From JBFMDU01 sp034431935 (GTDB lineage: Bacteria > Chloroflexota > Dehalococcoidia > GIF9 > JBFMDU01), in assembly GCA_034431935.1 (NCBI GenBank), contig DAOUCU010000059.1, positions 1 to 64,000 on the forward strand: DNA of 64,000 bases. Reading direction: 5' to 3'. The notes under the pieces are model-generated. The model made no database searches, was not told the origin of the DNA, and saw only the letters and a program-made list of their open reading frames with translations. Shown here piece after piece: positions 57,487-64,000 of the stretch. The position numbers and the translations under genes were made by a program. Numbering within the stretch: position 1 is the first letter of the stretch; the number at the start of each line of letters is the position of its first letter.

Positions 57487-59556
57487 TTGCAACAGTATCT
57501 GCCGAAGCAAATTAGAAACGTGGTTCTATTGGGCCATTCCAATAGTGGCAAGACCTCTCTTGTCGAATCCGTGTTATTTTCTGCGGGGGCTATAAGCCGT
57601 CTTGGTACGGTTAATGACGGTACCACCACCTCCGACTTTGAGCCGGAGGAGACCAGAAGGAAGATCAGCATCAGCCTTTCTTTGCTTCCTCTGGAATGGA
57701 AGGGTACCAAGGTAAATTTTCTGGACACACCGGGTTATCCAGACTTCGTCGGTGAGGTCAAGTCGGGGCTTCGTGTTACCGAGGCGGCGATTATTGTGGT
57801 GTGCGCCGCTTCCGGAGTCGAGGTCGGTACGGAACAGGCCTGGGCTTTTGTCAATGAGGCCCGTATGCCCAGGGTCATTTTTGTCAACAAGATGGATCGT
57901 GACAACGCCGACTTCTTCCGGACGTTAAAGGATATCGAGGCCAAATTCGGCGCAAACTGTCTGCCTTTGCAACTGCCAATTGGCGCCGAGAAGAACTTCA
58001 AAGGAATTGTGGACATTATCAGCGGCAAAACTCTCGGTGCCGGCCAGACCGCCGGCCCAGGGGTGCCGGCCCAATTGAAACAGCAGATAGATTCCTATCG
58101 GGAGAAGCTGGTGGAGGTGGCGGTTGAGGCTGATGATGCTATCCTATCGCGATACCTCGAAGGCGGTACGGTTACCGATGAAGAAATACTTCGGGGATTG
58201 AAGCAGGCGGTCATTCAGGGCAGGCTTACTCCGGTACTTGTCGGGTCGGGGCTTGCTAATATGGGCGCCGCCGCGCTTCTTGATGTCGTTTGTCAGTATT
58301 TGCCGTCACCGGCGGATGTCGGCGTGGAAGCCGTAATAGCCTCGGGCGAAAAGGTCAAAATTGATGCCGATCCATCTGGCCCGCTGGCGGCCTTTGTTTT
58401 TAAGACTACCGCTGATCCGTATGTCGGAAAGCTAAGCTACTTCCGGGTGTATTCCGGGACGGTTTTCAGCAACTCTCAGGTGTGGAATGCGGCCAAGAAC
58501 TCGGTGGAGAGACTTGGGCAGCTATTCATTCTCCGCGGCAAGAACCAGGAGACGGTCCAGCAGGTCATGGCTGGCGATATCGGGGCAGTAGCGCGCCTGT
58601 CAGCTACCAGCACAGGTGATTCATTGACGGCGCGTGAGAAGCCGGTGCTATTGCCGCCGGTCAATTTTCCTCAACCGAACTTGAGCAAGGCGGTCTATCC
58701 GAAGTCTAAGAATGACCTGGACAAGATGAGTACCATCTTGCCCAGGCTTTGTGAGGAGGATCCGACTCTGACCGTGAGGCGCGATTCTGATACGGCTGAG
58801 ATTATCCTTTCCGGGCTCGGTGAGACCCATCTTGAGGCTGCTGCTGAAAAGATGGCGCGCAAGTTCGGGGTTGAGGTCAAATTGGAGCCGCCGAAGATTC
58901 CCTACCGTGAAACCATACTGAAAAAGGTTACGGCCGAGTACAAGCACAAGAAGCAAACGGGAGGGCACGGGCAGTACGGGCATGTGGTGATTGAGTTGGA
59001 ACCGTTGCCCCGCGGCACCGGATTTGAGTTCGCCGAGCGTGTCGTTGGCGGAGCGGTACCAAAGAACTATTATCCTGCGGTTGAGAAGGGAATCAACGAA
59101 GCCAGGCAGGAAGGCGTGATGGCCGGATATCCGGTGATAGATGTCCGAGCAACGTTGACTGACGGCAGTTCACACCCGGTGGACTCGTCGGAAATAGCAT
59201 TTAAAATTGCGGCCGCTGCGGCTTTGAAGAAAGGCCTGACAGAGGGGCAGCCAGTTCTTCTTGAGCCGGTGGTAAATCTGAATGTTGCGGTTCCTGAGGG
59301 TTTTGTCGGCGATATTATCAGTGACCTCAATACCAAGCGTGGCCGTGTCATGGGGATGACTCCGCAGGGAGGTGTTACTACAATTCAGGCGCAGGTGCCT
59401 CTGGCTGAGGTTATGAGATACTCAATTGATTTGAGGTCGATTACTCAGGGTCGCGGGACTTACAGCATGGAATTCAGCCATTACGAGGAAGTCCCGGCCC
59501 ACGTGGCGCAAAAGGTGATAGCCGAAAAGCAAGCTCGCGAAACGGAAAAACAGTAG
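57487..59556 (+). CDS. EF-G-like translational GTPase (second EF-G type)
   Basis: 689 residues. All five EF-G domains appear to be present, ending in a domain V with GRGTYSMEFSHYEEVP. G1 is GHSNSGKTSL (16-25), G4 NKMDRD. G3 is DTPGYPDF, with Tyr84 at the place of the catalytic histidine of canonical EF-G (DTPGH), and the switch I arginine-threonine stretch is RRKISI. These changes mark the EF-G-2/TTHA1498-like subgroup, which is not the main elongation factor. Domain IV TGGHGQYGHV is conserved. TTG start with GAGGTT upstream. It may act in a special translation or recycling task; function is not settled for this group. Confidence 0.88.
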   Translation: MQQYLPKQIRNVVLLGHSNSGKTSLVESVLFSAGAISRLGTVNDGTTTSDFEPEETRRKISISLSLLPLEWKGTKVNFLDTPGYPDFVGEVKSGLRVTEAAIIVVCAASGVEVGTEQAWAFVNEARMPRVIFVNKMDRDNADFFRTLKDIEAKFGANCLPLQLPIGAEKNFKGIVDIISGKTLGAGQTAGPGVPAQLKQQIDSYREKLVEVAVEADDAILSRYLEGGTVTDEEILRGLKQAVIQGRLTPVLVGSGLANMGAAALLDVVCQYLPSPADVGVEAVIASGEKVKIDADPSGPLAAFVFKTTADPYVGKLSYFRVYSGTVFSNSQVWNAAKNSVERLGQLFILRGKNQETVQQVMAGDIGAVARLSATSTGDSLTAREKPVLLPPVNFPQPNLSKAVYPKSKNDLDKMSTILPRLCEEDPTLTVRRDSDTAEIILSGLGETHLEAAAEKMARKFGVEVKLEPPKIPYRETILKKVTAEYKHKKQTGGHGQYGHVVIELEPLPRGTGFEFAERVVGGAVPKNYYPAVEKGINEARQEGVMAGYPVIDVRATLTDGSSHPVDSSEIAFKIAAAAALKKGLTEGQPVLLEPVVNLNVAVPEGFVGDIISDLNTKRGRVMGMTPQGGVTTIQAQVPLAEVMRYSIDLRSITQGRGTYSMEFSHYEEVPAHVAQKVIAEKQARETEKQ

Positions 59557-59571
59557 GGGTTCCCGGGGGTG

Positions 59572-59609
59572 TGAGTAAAGGGGGCCGTCGCGACAACCCC
59601 CTTTACTCA
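59572..59609. terminator. Bidirectional terminator between the EF-G-like gene and etfA
   Basis: Thirteen-base-pair perfect stem (arms 59572-59584 and 59597-59609) around a loop that contains the palindrome GTCGCGAC. The genes on both sides converge on it. Confidence 0.78.
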
Positions 59610-59628
59610 TCCGTTGTGATGCGCTGGT

Positions 59629-60627
59629 TTACCCGGCCAGCAGTTCTTTCACCTTTGCAGTGAAGGCGGGCAGGACCTGTTTCCAATCGCCAACAACACC
59701 GAAGCGGGCTTCTTTGAAGATGTTTGCCTCCGGGTCCTTGTTGATGGCGACGATGGTCTTGGCACCGGAGCATCCAGCAAGGTGCTGGCTGGCGCCGGAA
59801 ATGCCGACCGCAATGTAGAGCTCCGGCGTGACAATCTTGCCGGTGAGGCCGACCTGTATCGTAGCCGGTACCCAGTTGTTGTCGCATGGCGGACGGCTGG
59901 CTCCAACAGCGGCCTTGAGCACTTTGGCTAGCTCTTCAAGTTGCTTGAAACCGTCGGGGCCGCCGATGCCGCGGCCACCGGCCACTACCGTCTGAGCGTC
60001 CTCAAGCTTGATACCGGCCACTTCTTCCTTAACTTTGCCGAGGTATTTTGTCTTAATCTGGGCGGGGTCAATGGTCACACTCACCGGAATCACCTGTCCC
60101 TGCCGGGTCGTGTCTGCGGGTAATGGGCTCATGGCCTTCTGGCGGATGGTGGCCATCTGAGGGAACAACTCCGAAGTGAAGACGGCCCTGGCGTTGCCGC
60201 CGTAGACAGGTTTGGTCATGAGCAGGAACTTGGTGTCCGGGCTTAAAGCAAGGTCGATGCAGTCCAGGGTAGCCGCCGTGCCAAGCCGGAAGGCAAGTCT
60301 GGGCGCGAGGTCGCGGCCGATTGCTGTTTGACCCATCAGCAGGATGCGCGGGAAGGTTTCCTTCACAAGCTTTTCCATCACGGCTACATAAGTGGCCGTC
60401 TGGTAGTCTTTGAGTTGGGCATCTTCGGCGACGTATACTTTATCGGCCCCGAGAGCTATCAGTTCATTGGCGAAACCGGCGACTTTATCGCCGAGCAGAA
60501 CCGCGGAAACTTCCTCGCCGAGTTCGGTGGCCAGTTTTCTGGCACAGCCCAGCAGTTCGCCGCTTATGTTTACCAGCTTGTCATTGGCGGCTTCAGCGAT
60601 AATCATTACACCTTTGTATTCAGCCAT
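59629..60627 (-). CDS. etfA: Electron transfer flavoprotein alpha subunit
   Basis: 332 residues, family length. FAD-binding C-terminal domain: GASRPPCDNNWVP, QVGLTGKIVTPELYIAVGIS, GASQHLAG, INKDPEANIFKEARFGVVGD. It forms the EtfAB dimer with the product of the gene 36 bases upstream and carries electrons between acyl-CoA dehydrogenases and the quinone pool or ferredoxin/NAD. The usual FAD-contact arginine in VGASR is present. Whether it is a bifurcating Etf cannot be decided from these motifs. AGGAGG lies before the ATG. Confidence 0.96.
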   Translation of the reverse strand: MAEYKGVMIIAEAANDKLVNISGELLGCARKLATELGEEVSAVLLGDKVAGFANELIALGADKVYVAEDAQLKDYQTATYVAVMEKLVKETFPRILLMGQTAIGRDLAPRLAFRLGTAATLDCIDLALSPDTKFLLMTKPVYGGNARAVFTSELFPQMATIRQKAMSPLPADTTRQGQVIPVSVTIDPAQIKTKYLGKVKEEVAGIKLEDAQTVVAGGRGIGGPDGFKQLEELAKVLKAAVGASRPPCDNNWVPATIQVGLTGKIVTPELYIAVGISGASQHLAGCSGAKTIVAINKDPEANIFKEARFGVVGDWKQVLPAFTAKVKELLAG

Positions 60628-60663
60628 GTGTCCTCCTTAAATGCAATTTTAAAATGCCGAGCT

Positions 60664-61464
60664 TCAAATCACCTTGACCTCTCTGAGCTTCAAGGCCAGG
60701 TTGGTGCCAGCCTCGGCAGGGGTTTCGCCTTTCATGATTTCACACTTGCCTTCACGGACCGGCTGGAAGAGCTTCACCAGCCGCTGTCTTCGGCCAGAAC
60801 TGCCGACCTGTGCTGCGTTGACGCCAATAGCGGCTGGTCCCCACACTATTGGGGCTTTCTTGGCGGCGGCCATAATACCCTTGAGGGTGGCGTACCGTGG
60901 TTCTCCGAGTTCGTTGCTCACGGTTATCAGCGCCGGTAGCATGACCTCGACGGTCTCGAAACCGTCCGAGACGACCCGGTCTACTTTGGCTTTGCCATCG
61001 ACGATCTCGACCTTTTTGGCCACAGTGACACTTGGTATGCCGAGCAGTTCAGCGATGCCGGAGCCAACCATACCTGCATCCCAGTCAGCGGCCTGGCGTC
61101 CGCAAAAAATGATGTCATACTGCCCGATTTTCTTGATAGCCTGAGCCAGAGCGAAAGCCGTTGACCAGCTGTCACCGCCATCAAATGCCGGGTCTTCCAG
61201 CAGAATCAGTTCGTCAGCACCCATAGACAGGGGCTTTTTGACAACATCACGCACCAGGTTGTTGCCCAAACTCAGCACGGTGACTTTTCCTCCCAGCTTG
61301 TCCTTCAGACGAAGTGCCGCTTCTACAGCCTGCTCGTCAAAGGGACTGACAACCGGCGGTACTCCTTGTGGGGGGAGCACCTTGTTGGCGGCGGCGTCAA
61401 TTTTGAAGCTTGCCGGAGGCGCTTCAGGGTCAAGGACCTGCTTGCAGCAGACAATGATGTTCAT
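60664..61464 (-). CDS. etfB: Electron transfer flavoprotein beta subunit
   Basis: 266 residues. MNIIVCCKQVLDPEAPP start, SPFDEQAVEAALRLKD, CGRQAADWDAGMVG and the family signature VSNELGEPRYATLKGIMAAAKK. Binds the second cofactor (AMP or a second FAD). AAGGAGGT precedes the ATG. It is transcribed with prmC (24-base gap) and etfA. Confidence 0.96.
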   Translation of the reverse strand: MNIIVCCKQVLDPEAPPASFKIDAAANKVLPPQGVPPVVSPFDEQAVEAALRLKDKLGGKVTVLSLGNNLVRDVVKKPLSMGADELILLEDPAFDGGDSWSTAFALAQAIKKIGQYDIIFCGRQAADWDAGMVGSGIAELLGIPSVTVAKKVEIVDGKAKVDRVVSDGFETVEVMLPALITVSNELGEPRYATLKGIMAAAKKAPIVWGPAAIGVNAAQVGSSGRRQRLVKLFQPVREGKCEIMKGETPAEAGTNLALKLREVKVI

Positions 61465-61488
61465 ATGCGACAGTACCTCCTTGCTACT

Positions 61489-62343
61489 TTAATTCAGGAC
61501 CAATCTGATTGTCCTGTCGAGGCCGTTAGGATCTCTAAACAGCTCAACTTTTGAACGGGGAAAGCAGTTATCGACCATCGCCAGGACTGCTTTCGCCTGA
61601 TCAGTACCTATTTCCATCACGATACAACCACCGGGACGGACTTTTCCAGGGCTTTGTTCCAGAAACCGCCTGATTAGCTCCAGGCCGTCATTGCCGCCGG
61701 CCAGAGCAATACGCGGCTCGTACAGGGAGACCTCCCTGGGGAGGCTTTCGATTTCTCGATCCGGTATATATGGCAGGTTGGCTGTGATAAGATCCGCAGG
61801 CCCAAGCAGGGGCTCCAGGAGGTCGCCGTGCAGAAACTTGATACGGTCGGAAACACCGAGCCGTGCTGCGTTCAGTTTGGCCACGTCCAGGGCGTCCCTG
61901 GAGATATCCACTGCGAAGAGCATTGCTGCGGGAAGTCTGGTTGCCAGCGCAATGGCGATGGCACCACTGCCAGTTCCAATATCAGCGATGACAAGCTGCT
62001 TCTCTCTATGTGCGGAGGCAAAGTCGAGCGCCTTATCCACGAGCAGTTCGGTCTCCGGTCTTGGTATTAAGACGTTCTGGTTCACATAGAACTCTAGCCC
62101 GTAAAACTCGCGTTTGTTTGTAATGTAGGCCGCAGGCCAACCAGCGGCACGCAGTGCCAGTGCCTGTCTCAATGCGCTGGCCTCGTTCTGTGTAAGCGGC
62201 CGTTCCGGATTTGTATACAGGTGCGATAGTTCAAGTCCGACGGTGTCCTGGAGTAAGAACCTGGCTTCGAAATAGGCATCATGAAGGCCGTGCGCATTCA
62301 GGAATCTTACTCCGTCACGAAAGGCTGTGCGAAGGGTCGTCAT
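61489..62343 (-). CDS. prmC: Peptide chain release factor N5-glutamine methyltransferase
   Basis: 284 residues. It methylates the glutamine of the GGQ motif in release factors. SAM-binding DIGTGSGAIAIALA (121-134). The active-site motif, usually NPPY, is NLPY (189-192); Leu for Pro at the second place is common in relatives. Its start overlaps the prfA stop by four bases, pairing the enzyme with its substrate RF1. Confidence 0.95.
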   Translation of the reverse strand: MTTLRTAFRDGVRFLNAHGLHDAYFEARFLLQDTVGLELSHLYTNPERPLTQNEASALRQALALRAAGWPAAYITNKREFYGLEFYVNQNVLIPRPETELLVDKALDFASAHREKQLVIADIGTGSGAIAIALATRLPAAMLFAVDISRDALDVAKLNAARLGVSDRIKFLHGDLLEPLLGPADLITANLPYIPDREIESLPREVSLYEPRIALAGGNDGLELIRRFLEQSPGKVRPGGCIVMEIGTDQAKAVLAMVDNCFPRSKVELFRDPNGLDRTIRLVLN

Positions 62344-63431
62344 GCCAAACTGGCCTCCAATAATTGGGCCTGTTCCCGAATGGCCAGCGCGTCAATAAGC
62401 TCGTCCAGGTTGCCATTCATGATATCCGGTAGGTTGTGGAAGCTCATGTCAATCCGGTGGTCAGTGATGCGGTCCTGGGGGAAATTGTAGGTGCGGATTT
62501 TTTCGGCCCGTTCACCACTGCCGATCTGTGCTCGCCGCGTTTCAGTTATCTCGGCGTTATGAGCGCGCTGTTTCAAATCATACAAGCGAGCCTTCAGTAC
62601 CGCCATGGCTTTCATGCGGTTCCTGAGCTGGGAGCGCTCATCCTGACAGGAGGCCACGATGCCGGTGGGAATGTGAGTCAGACGTACCGCAGTCGTTACC
62701 TTGTTTACGTTCTGGCCTCCAGCGCCTCCACTGCGGAAAAACTCCATCTTGATGTCGTCCGGGTCAATGTTGATATCAACATCCTCTGGCTCAGGGAGGA
62801 CAGCTACGGTAGCGGTTGAGGTATGGATGCGCCCGGAGGCTTCGGTGACGGGTACACGCTGGACGCGGTGAACGCCCCGTTCAAACTTCAGACGGCTGAA
62901 GGCGCCTTTACCATTGACCTGGAAGATGATCTCTTTGAAACCGCCGACAGAGCTTTCGCTGACATCAACGACGTCTATTTGCCAGCCACGTGCCTGAGCG
63001 TATCGAGAGTACATTCGAAACAGGTCAGCGGCGAAGATGCTGGCTTCATCGCCGCCGGTGCCGGCCCTTATTTCCATGACTACGTTCCGGTTGTCGTTAC
63101 GGTCACGGGGGATGAGAAGCAGTCTAATCTGGCGGAACAGTTCTTCCTGACGACGTTTTAGTGACGCGAGTTCGTCTTTGATCAGCGTCAGCATTTCCGG
63201 CTCGGTAGCATTGCCGAGCATTGCCTCGGTGACTTCCATGTTGTGGAGTGTTTTCTTGTAGTCGCGGAACTTCAAGACTTTGTCTTTGAGCCCGGCCTGT
63301 TCCTGGGCCAGCGTCTGCAGGCGCTGGGGGTCACGAACGGTGTCCGGATCGGCCATCAACCGGTTGAGTTCCTCGTACCTTTTCTCGAGCAGTTCCAGTT
63401 TTTCTAAAATTGCCTTCTCTGTAGGCGGCAT
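62340..63431 (-). CDS. prfA: Peptide chain release factor 1
   Basis: 363 residues from ATG 63431, which has GGGGAAG upstream; a TTG six codons earlier lacks a ribosome site. RF1 ends translation at UAA and UAG. GGQ at 238-240 (GAGGQNVNKV), stop-codon tripeptide PVT (194-196) in RVPVTEASGRIHTSTATVAVLPE, and EIRAGTGGDEASIFA upstream. Presence of a normal RF1 means UAG should be a stop here, which matters for the interrupted IMPase gene. First gene of the prfA-prmC-etfB-etfA block. Confidence 0.97.
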   Translation of the reverse strand: MPPTEKAILEKLELLEKRYEELNRLMADPDTVRDPQRLQTLAQEQAGLKDKVLKFRDYKKTLHNMEVTEAMLGNATEPEMLTLIKDELASLKRRQEELFRQIRLLLIPRDRNDNRNVVMEIRAGTGGDEASIFAADLFRMYSRYAQARGWQIDVVDVSESSVGGFKEIIFQVNGKGAFSRLKFERGVHRVQRVPVTEASGRIHTSTATVAVLPEPEDVDINIDPDDIKMEFFRSGGAGGQNVNKVTTAVRLTHIPTGIVASCQDERSQLRNRMKAMAVLKARLYDLKQRAHNAEITETRRAQIGSGERAEKIRTYNFPQDRITDHRIDMSFHNLPDIMNGNLDELIDALAIREQAQLLEASLA

Positions 63432-63467
63432 AATTTGTCGCTTCCCCAAGCGCCAGTAAATTGGCCA

Positions 63468-63476
63468 ATTATATCA
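63468..63476 (-). promoter_or_regulatory. Extended -10 promoter of prfA-prmC-etfB-etfA
   Basis: Reverse strand TGaTATAAT, identical to the rpsO element; -35 weak; leader about 30 bases. Confidence 0.65.
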
Positions 63477-63649
63477 CAGTCCGCTATTGTTCATAAGGGT
63501 CCTGAGCATGTTTTGCGGGTATAAGCTGTACGGTCATTAAGGCGCTACGGTGGCGAATTGTCCATATCGCCTTCACAAACTCTCTAAATTAGGTTGCTAA
63601 CTTTTGGGTCATAAATCCCGTTAACTACAAGGATGCCGGCTACTTGGGC

Positions 63650-63678
63650 TTTCAAAATGATGGAGTCAGTCCTATAAT
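63650..63678 (+). promoter_or_regulatory. Candidate promoter in the 334-base gap before the lipoprotein gene
   Basis: TATAAT at 63673-63678 with a weak TTTCAA 17 bases before it, leaving a leader of about 80 bases. Apart from this and the prfA promoter, the gap from prfA (63431) to 63766 shows no recognisable gene or repeat. Confidence 0.45.
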
Positions 63679-63765
63679 GCTTTCTTAAACGCGGTTTTGC
63701 CGACCGTTACTTCCGGGACTACAGGGCCCGGGTGAGGCTTGTCTTGAAAGGCGGTAGATAGAGTT

Positions 63766-64000
63766 ATGAAGCGCTTCTTGCTGGTTGCAGTCGTTGTTAT
63801 GATGGTTGGACTTCTGCTGTTGTCCGGTTGCATGGCCGGTGGCAGCAGTCAACCTCGCCAGACAACCACGGTTCGTGTGGGCGACCTCGTCGTTAGCGTC
63901 GTTGCCACAGGTAATCTATCGTTTTCACAGATACAGGACTTGACCTTTAGCATCGCTGGCACGTTGAAGGAATTAAAAGTTGATGAAGGAATGGTGGTGA
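63766..64000 (+). CDS. Lipoprotein, probable N-terminus of an HlyD/AcrA-type membrane fusion protein (partial)
   Basis: 78 codons before the window ends. A lipoprotein signal peptide: MKRF, a hydrophobic stretch (residues 5-19) and the lipobox LSGC with C22. After a Gly/Ser/Gln/Thr linker comes TTVRVGDLVVSVVATGNLSF and SIAGTLKELKVDEGMVV, which match the start of periplasmic adaptor (membrane fusion) proteins of ABC or RND export systems. The protein would be lipid-anchored by Lgt. The rest, and probable transporter partners, lie beyond the window. GGCGGTAG upstream is a poor ribosome site. Confidence 0.7.
   Translation, partial: MKRFLLVAVVVMMVGLLLLSGCMAGGSSQPRQTTTVRVGDLVVSVVATGNLSFSQIQDLTFSIAGTLKELKVDEGMVV

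Noticed and set aside
63450..63765. Search for a tRNA or small gene in the gap before the lipoprotein gene
   Set aside because: No cloverleaf, T-loop motif or frame with a ribosome site was found; only promoter-like elements.
1..64000. CRISPR arrays, insertion sequences, phage genes and long DNA repeats
   Set aside because: No regularly spaced direct repeats, transposase-like protein or paired inverted ends were seen; the only repeats are the protein-level units at 50864-51703 and the paralogous NfnB modules.

Overview
This 64 kb window is bacterial chromosome, densely packed with core genes. I see no tRNA or rRNA gene, CRISPR array, insertion sequence or phage gene. Gene content suggests an anaerobic or facultatively anaerobic member of the Chloroflexota, possibly Dehalococcoidia-like; this is an inference from gene content and not proven. 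Supporting signs are an Mo/W formate dehydrogenase with NuoE/NuoF/NfnAB partners, EtfAB, acetate-handling genes, a FakA/FakB pair, an EF-G-like paralogue, a zf-trcl zinc-ribbon protein, many GTG and TTG starts, and several promoters placed so close to ATG that the mRNAs should be leaderless.

Layout. 0-6 kb: a flavoprotein, then acetate metabolism (acs and satP forward; an acyl-CoA hydrolase/CoA-transferase fused to a GNAT domain in reverse). 6-15 kb: mtaB (reverse), fabF-recJ (forward), then a reverse block of lgt, ftsY, an MrfA-like helicase, a DUF503 protein and a zinc-ribbon protein with a long leader. 15-21 kb: rpsO-pnp followed by lysine/DAP genes dapB-asd-dapA. 21-32 kb: an unusual redox cluster. 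It holds a NuoG-type Fe-S module fused to an NfnB/GltD-like flavoprotein, then, after a terminator and a candidate promoter, NuoE-like, NuoF-like fused to a second NfnB/GltD domain, a Cys-type formate dehydrogenase, NfnA and NfnB. 32-42 kb: mutS, then argJ, argB, argD, argG and argH (argC is not here), rpe, and rpmB in reverse. 42-50 kb: fakA, a DegV/FakB protein, recG, a 29-codon gene with its own promoter and terminator, and argS. 50-57 kb: an MFS-type membrane protein with a repeat-rich hydrophilic tail, trpS, an inositol-monophosphatase gene broken by one in-frame TAG, then a reverse block of gatC, gatA, an Lrp/AsnC regulator and an aminotransferase. 57-64 kb: an EF-G-like GTPase forward, a reverse block prfA-prmC-etfB-etfA, and the start of a lipoprotein resembling an efflux adaptor, cut by the window end.

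The most striking points are: (1) the redox cluster, with three NfnB-like flavoprotein modules in a row, two of them fused to NADH-dehydrogenase-type Fe-S or FMN modules, beside a formate dehydrogenase, which looks like a modular electron-bifurcating formate/NAD/NADP/ferredoxin system; (2) an aspartate-semialdehyde dehydrogenase whose family is conserved throughout except that the catalytic Asn-Cys-Ser is Asp-Ser-Pro; (3) a transporter tail with GLLH-type repeats, partly at an exact 34-residue period; (4) an IMPase gene intact except for one amber codon; (5) a set of apparently leaderless genes (mtaB, argJ, trpS and perhaps mutS).
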